From CAZUTO01 sp964623085 (GTDB taxonomy: Bacteria > Pseudomonadota > Gammaproteobacteria > Pseudomonadales > GM7GCV1), in NCBI GenBank assembly GCA_964623085.1, contig CAZUTO010000036.1, positions 1-14,061 of the forward strand: 14,061 bases of DNA. Reading direction: 5' to 3'. This document shows positions 13,885-14,061 of the stretch, piece by piece. Both the position numbers and the translations under genes were made by a program. The stretch's first letter is position 1, and every line of letters begins with the position of its first letter. A model generated the notes under the pieces. The model made no database searches. It saw nothing but the letters and a program-made list of their open reading frames with translations, and was not told the DNA's origin.

Positions 13885-14033
13885 GATCGCCCTTTTATTC
13901 GGCTTCCACTGCCGCCACTTGCCACCAAAAATAATATAGGCTTTAATCGAGTAACAGTAAGAACGAGTAGCGTCTTATTGTATGGGTGGGCAATCATAAA
14001 TTCGTGCAAGGATGTAAGAAACAGAAATGACAT
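13881..14033 (-). CDS. Possible small hydrophobic protein (50 residues), doubtful
   Basis: An open frame of 50 codons starts at ATG 14033 with GGGAG six bases upstream, a good ribosome site. The product begins MSFLFLTSLHEFMIAHP and has a second hydrophobic stretch (LKPILFLVASGG), then a basic end. A 50-codon frame can occur by chance, and it overlaps a competing plus-strand start at 14027. I recognise no family. Only the ribosome site argues for it. Confidence 0.15.
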   Translation of the reverse strand: MSFLFLTSLHEFMIAHPYNKTLLVLTVTRLKPILFLVASGGSGSRIKGRS

Positions 14034-14061
14034 ATCAATCTCCCGTAACTGTATTTATATA
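14027..14061 (+). CDS. Possible start of the next gene, cut by the window edge
   Basis: ATG at 14027 opens a frame of 11 codons (MTYQSPVTVFI) to the window edge. AAGGA at 14008-14012 lies 14 bases upstream, rather far for a ribosome site. Too little is present to name a product, and the opposite strand offers a competing frame. Confidence 0.2.
   Translation, partial: MTYQSPVTVFI

Overview
The window looks like the chromosome of a gammaproteobacterium. The EttA protein begins almost exactly like the E. coli protein, the response regulator/kinase pair has the specific signatures of CpxR/CpxA, and the order nrdR-ribD-ribC-ribB-ribH-nusB-thiL-pgpA is a familiar gammaproteobacterial arrangement. 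Intermediate base composition and the gene order suggest a free-living, perhaps marine relative of the Cellvibrionales, but that placement is inference. I see no phage, plasmid, insertion sequence, CRISPR, tRNA or rRNA: this is mostly core chromosome, almost fully coding.

Left part (1-3690). The 5' portion of an ammonium channel gene (amtB, minus strand, cut by the window edge) diverges from a gene for a SPOR-domain lipoprotein. An inverted repeat lies between them. Next comes a three-gene unit on the plus strand: a small unrecognised lipoprotein whose end overlaps the start of a CpxR-type response regulator, followed by a CpxA-type sensor kinase. This is an envelope-stress signalling unit with a possible extra envelope partner.

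Middle (3724-7858). ettA (ribosome-bound ABC-F ATPase, minus) and glyA (serine hydroxymethyltransferase, plus) diverge from a 272-base intergenic region with several inverted repeats. glyA ends at a strong symmetrical terminator that also faces the convergent gene for an alpha/beta hydrolase of unknown substrate. A 43-base imperfect hairpin sits between the hydrolase and nrdR.

Right part (8049-13860). A tight plus-strand operon of eight genes: nrdR (repressor of ribonucleotide reductase), ribD, ribC, ribBX and ribH (riboflavin synthesis except GTP cyclohydrolase II), nusB (antitermination), thiL (thiamine diphosphate formation) and pgpA (phosphatidylglycerol synthesis). Gaps are 2-36 bases, with two ATGA overlaps. 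The ribB gene is the RibBX variant: its GTP-cyclohydrolase-II-like C-terminal half has lost the zinc cysteines, so a true ribA should lie elsewhere in the genome. No FMN riboswitch is visible. The last 201 bases hold an AT-rich hairpin and two competing weak reading-frame starts.

I found no convincing wholly new system. The most interesting leads are the lipoprotein coupled to cpxRA, the degenerate RibX domain, and the unexplained hairpins in the intergenic regions.
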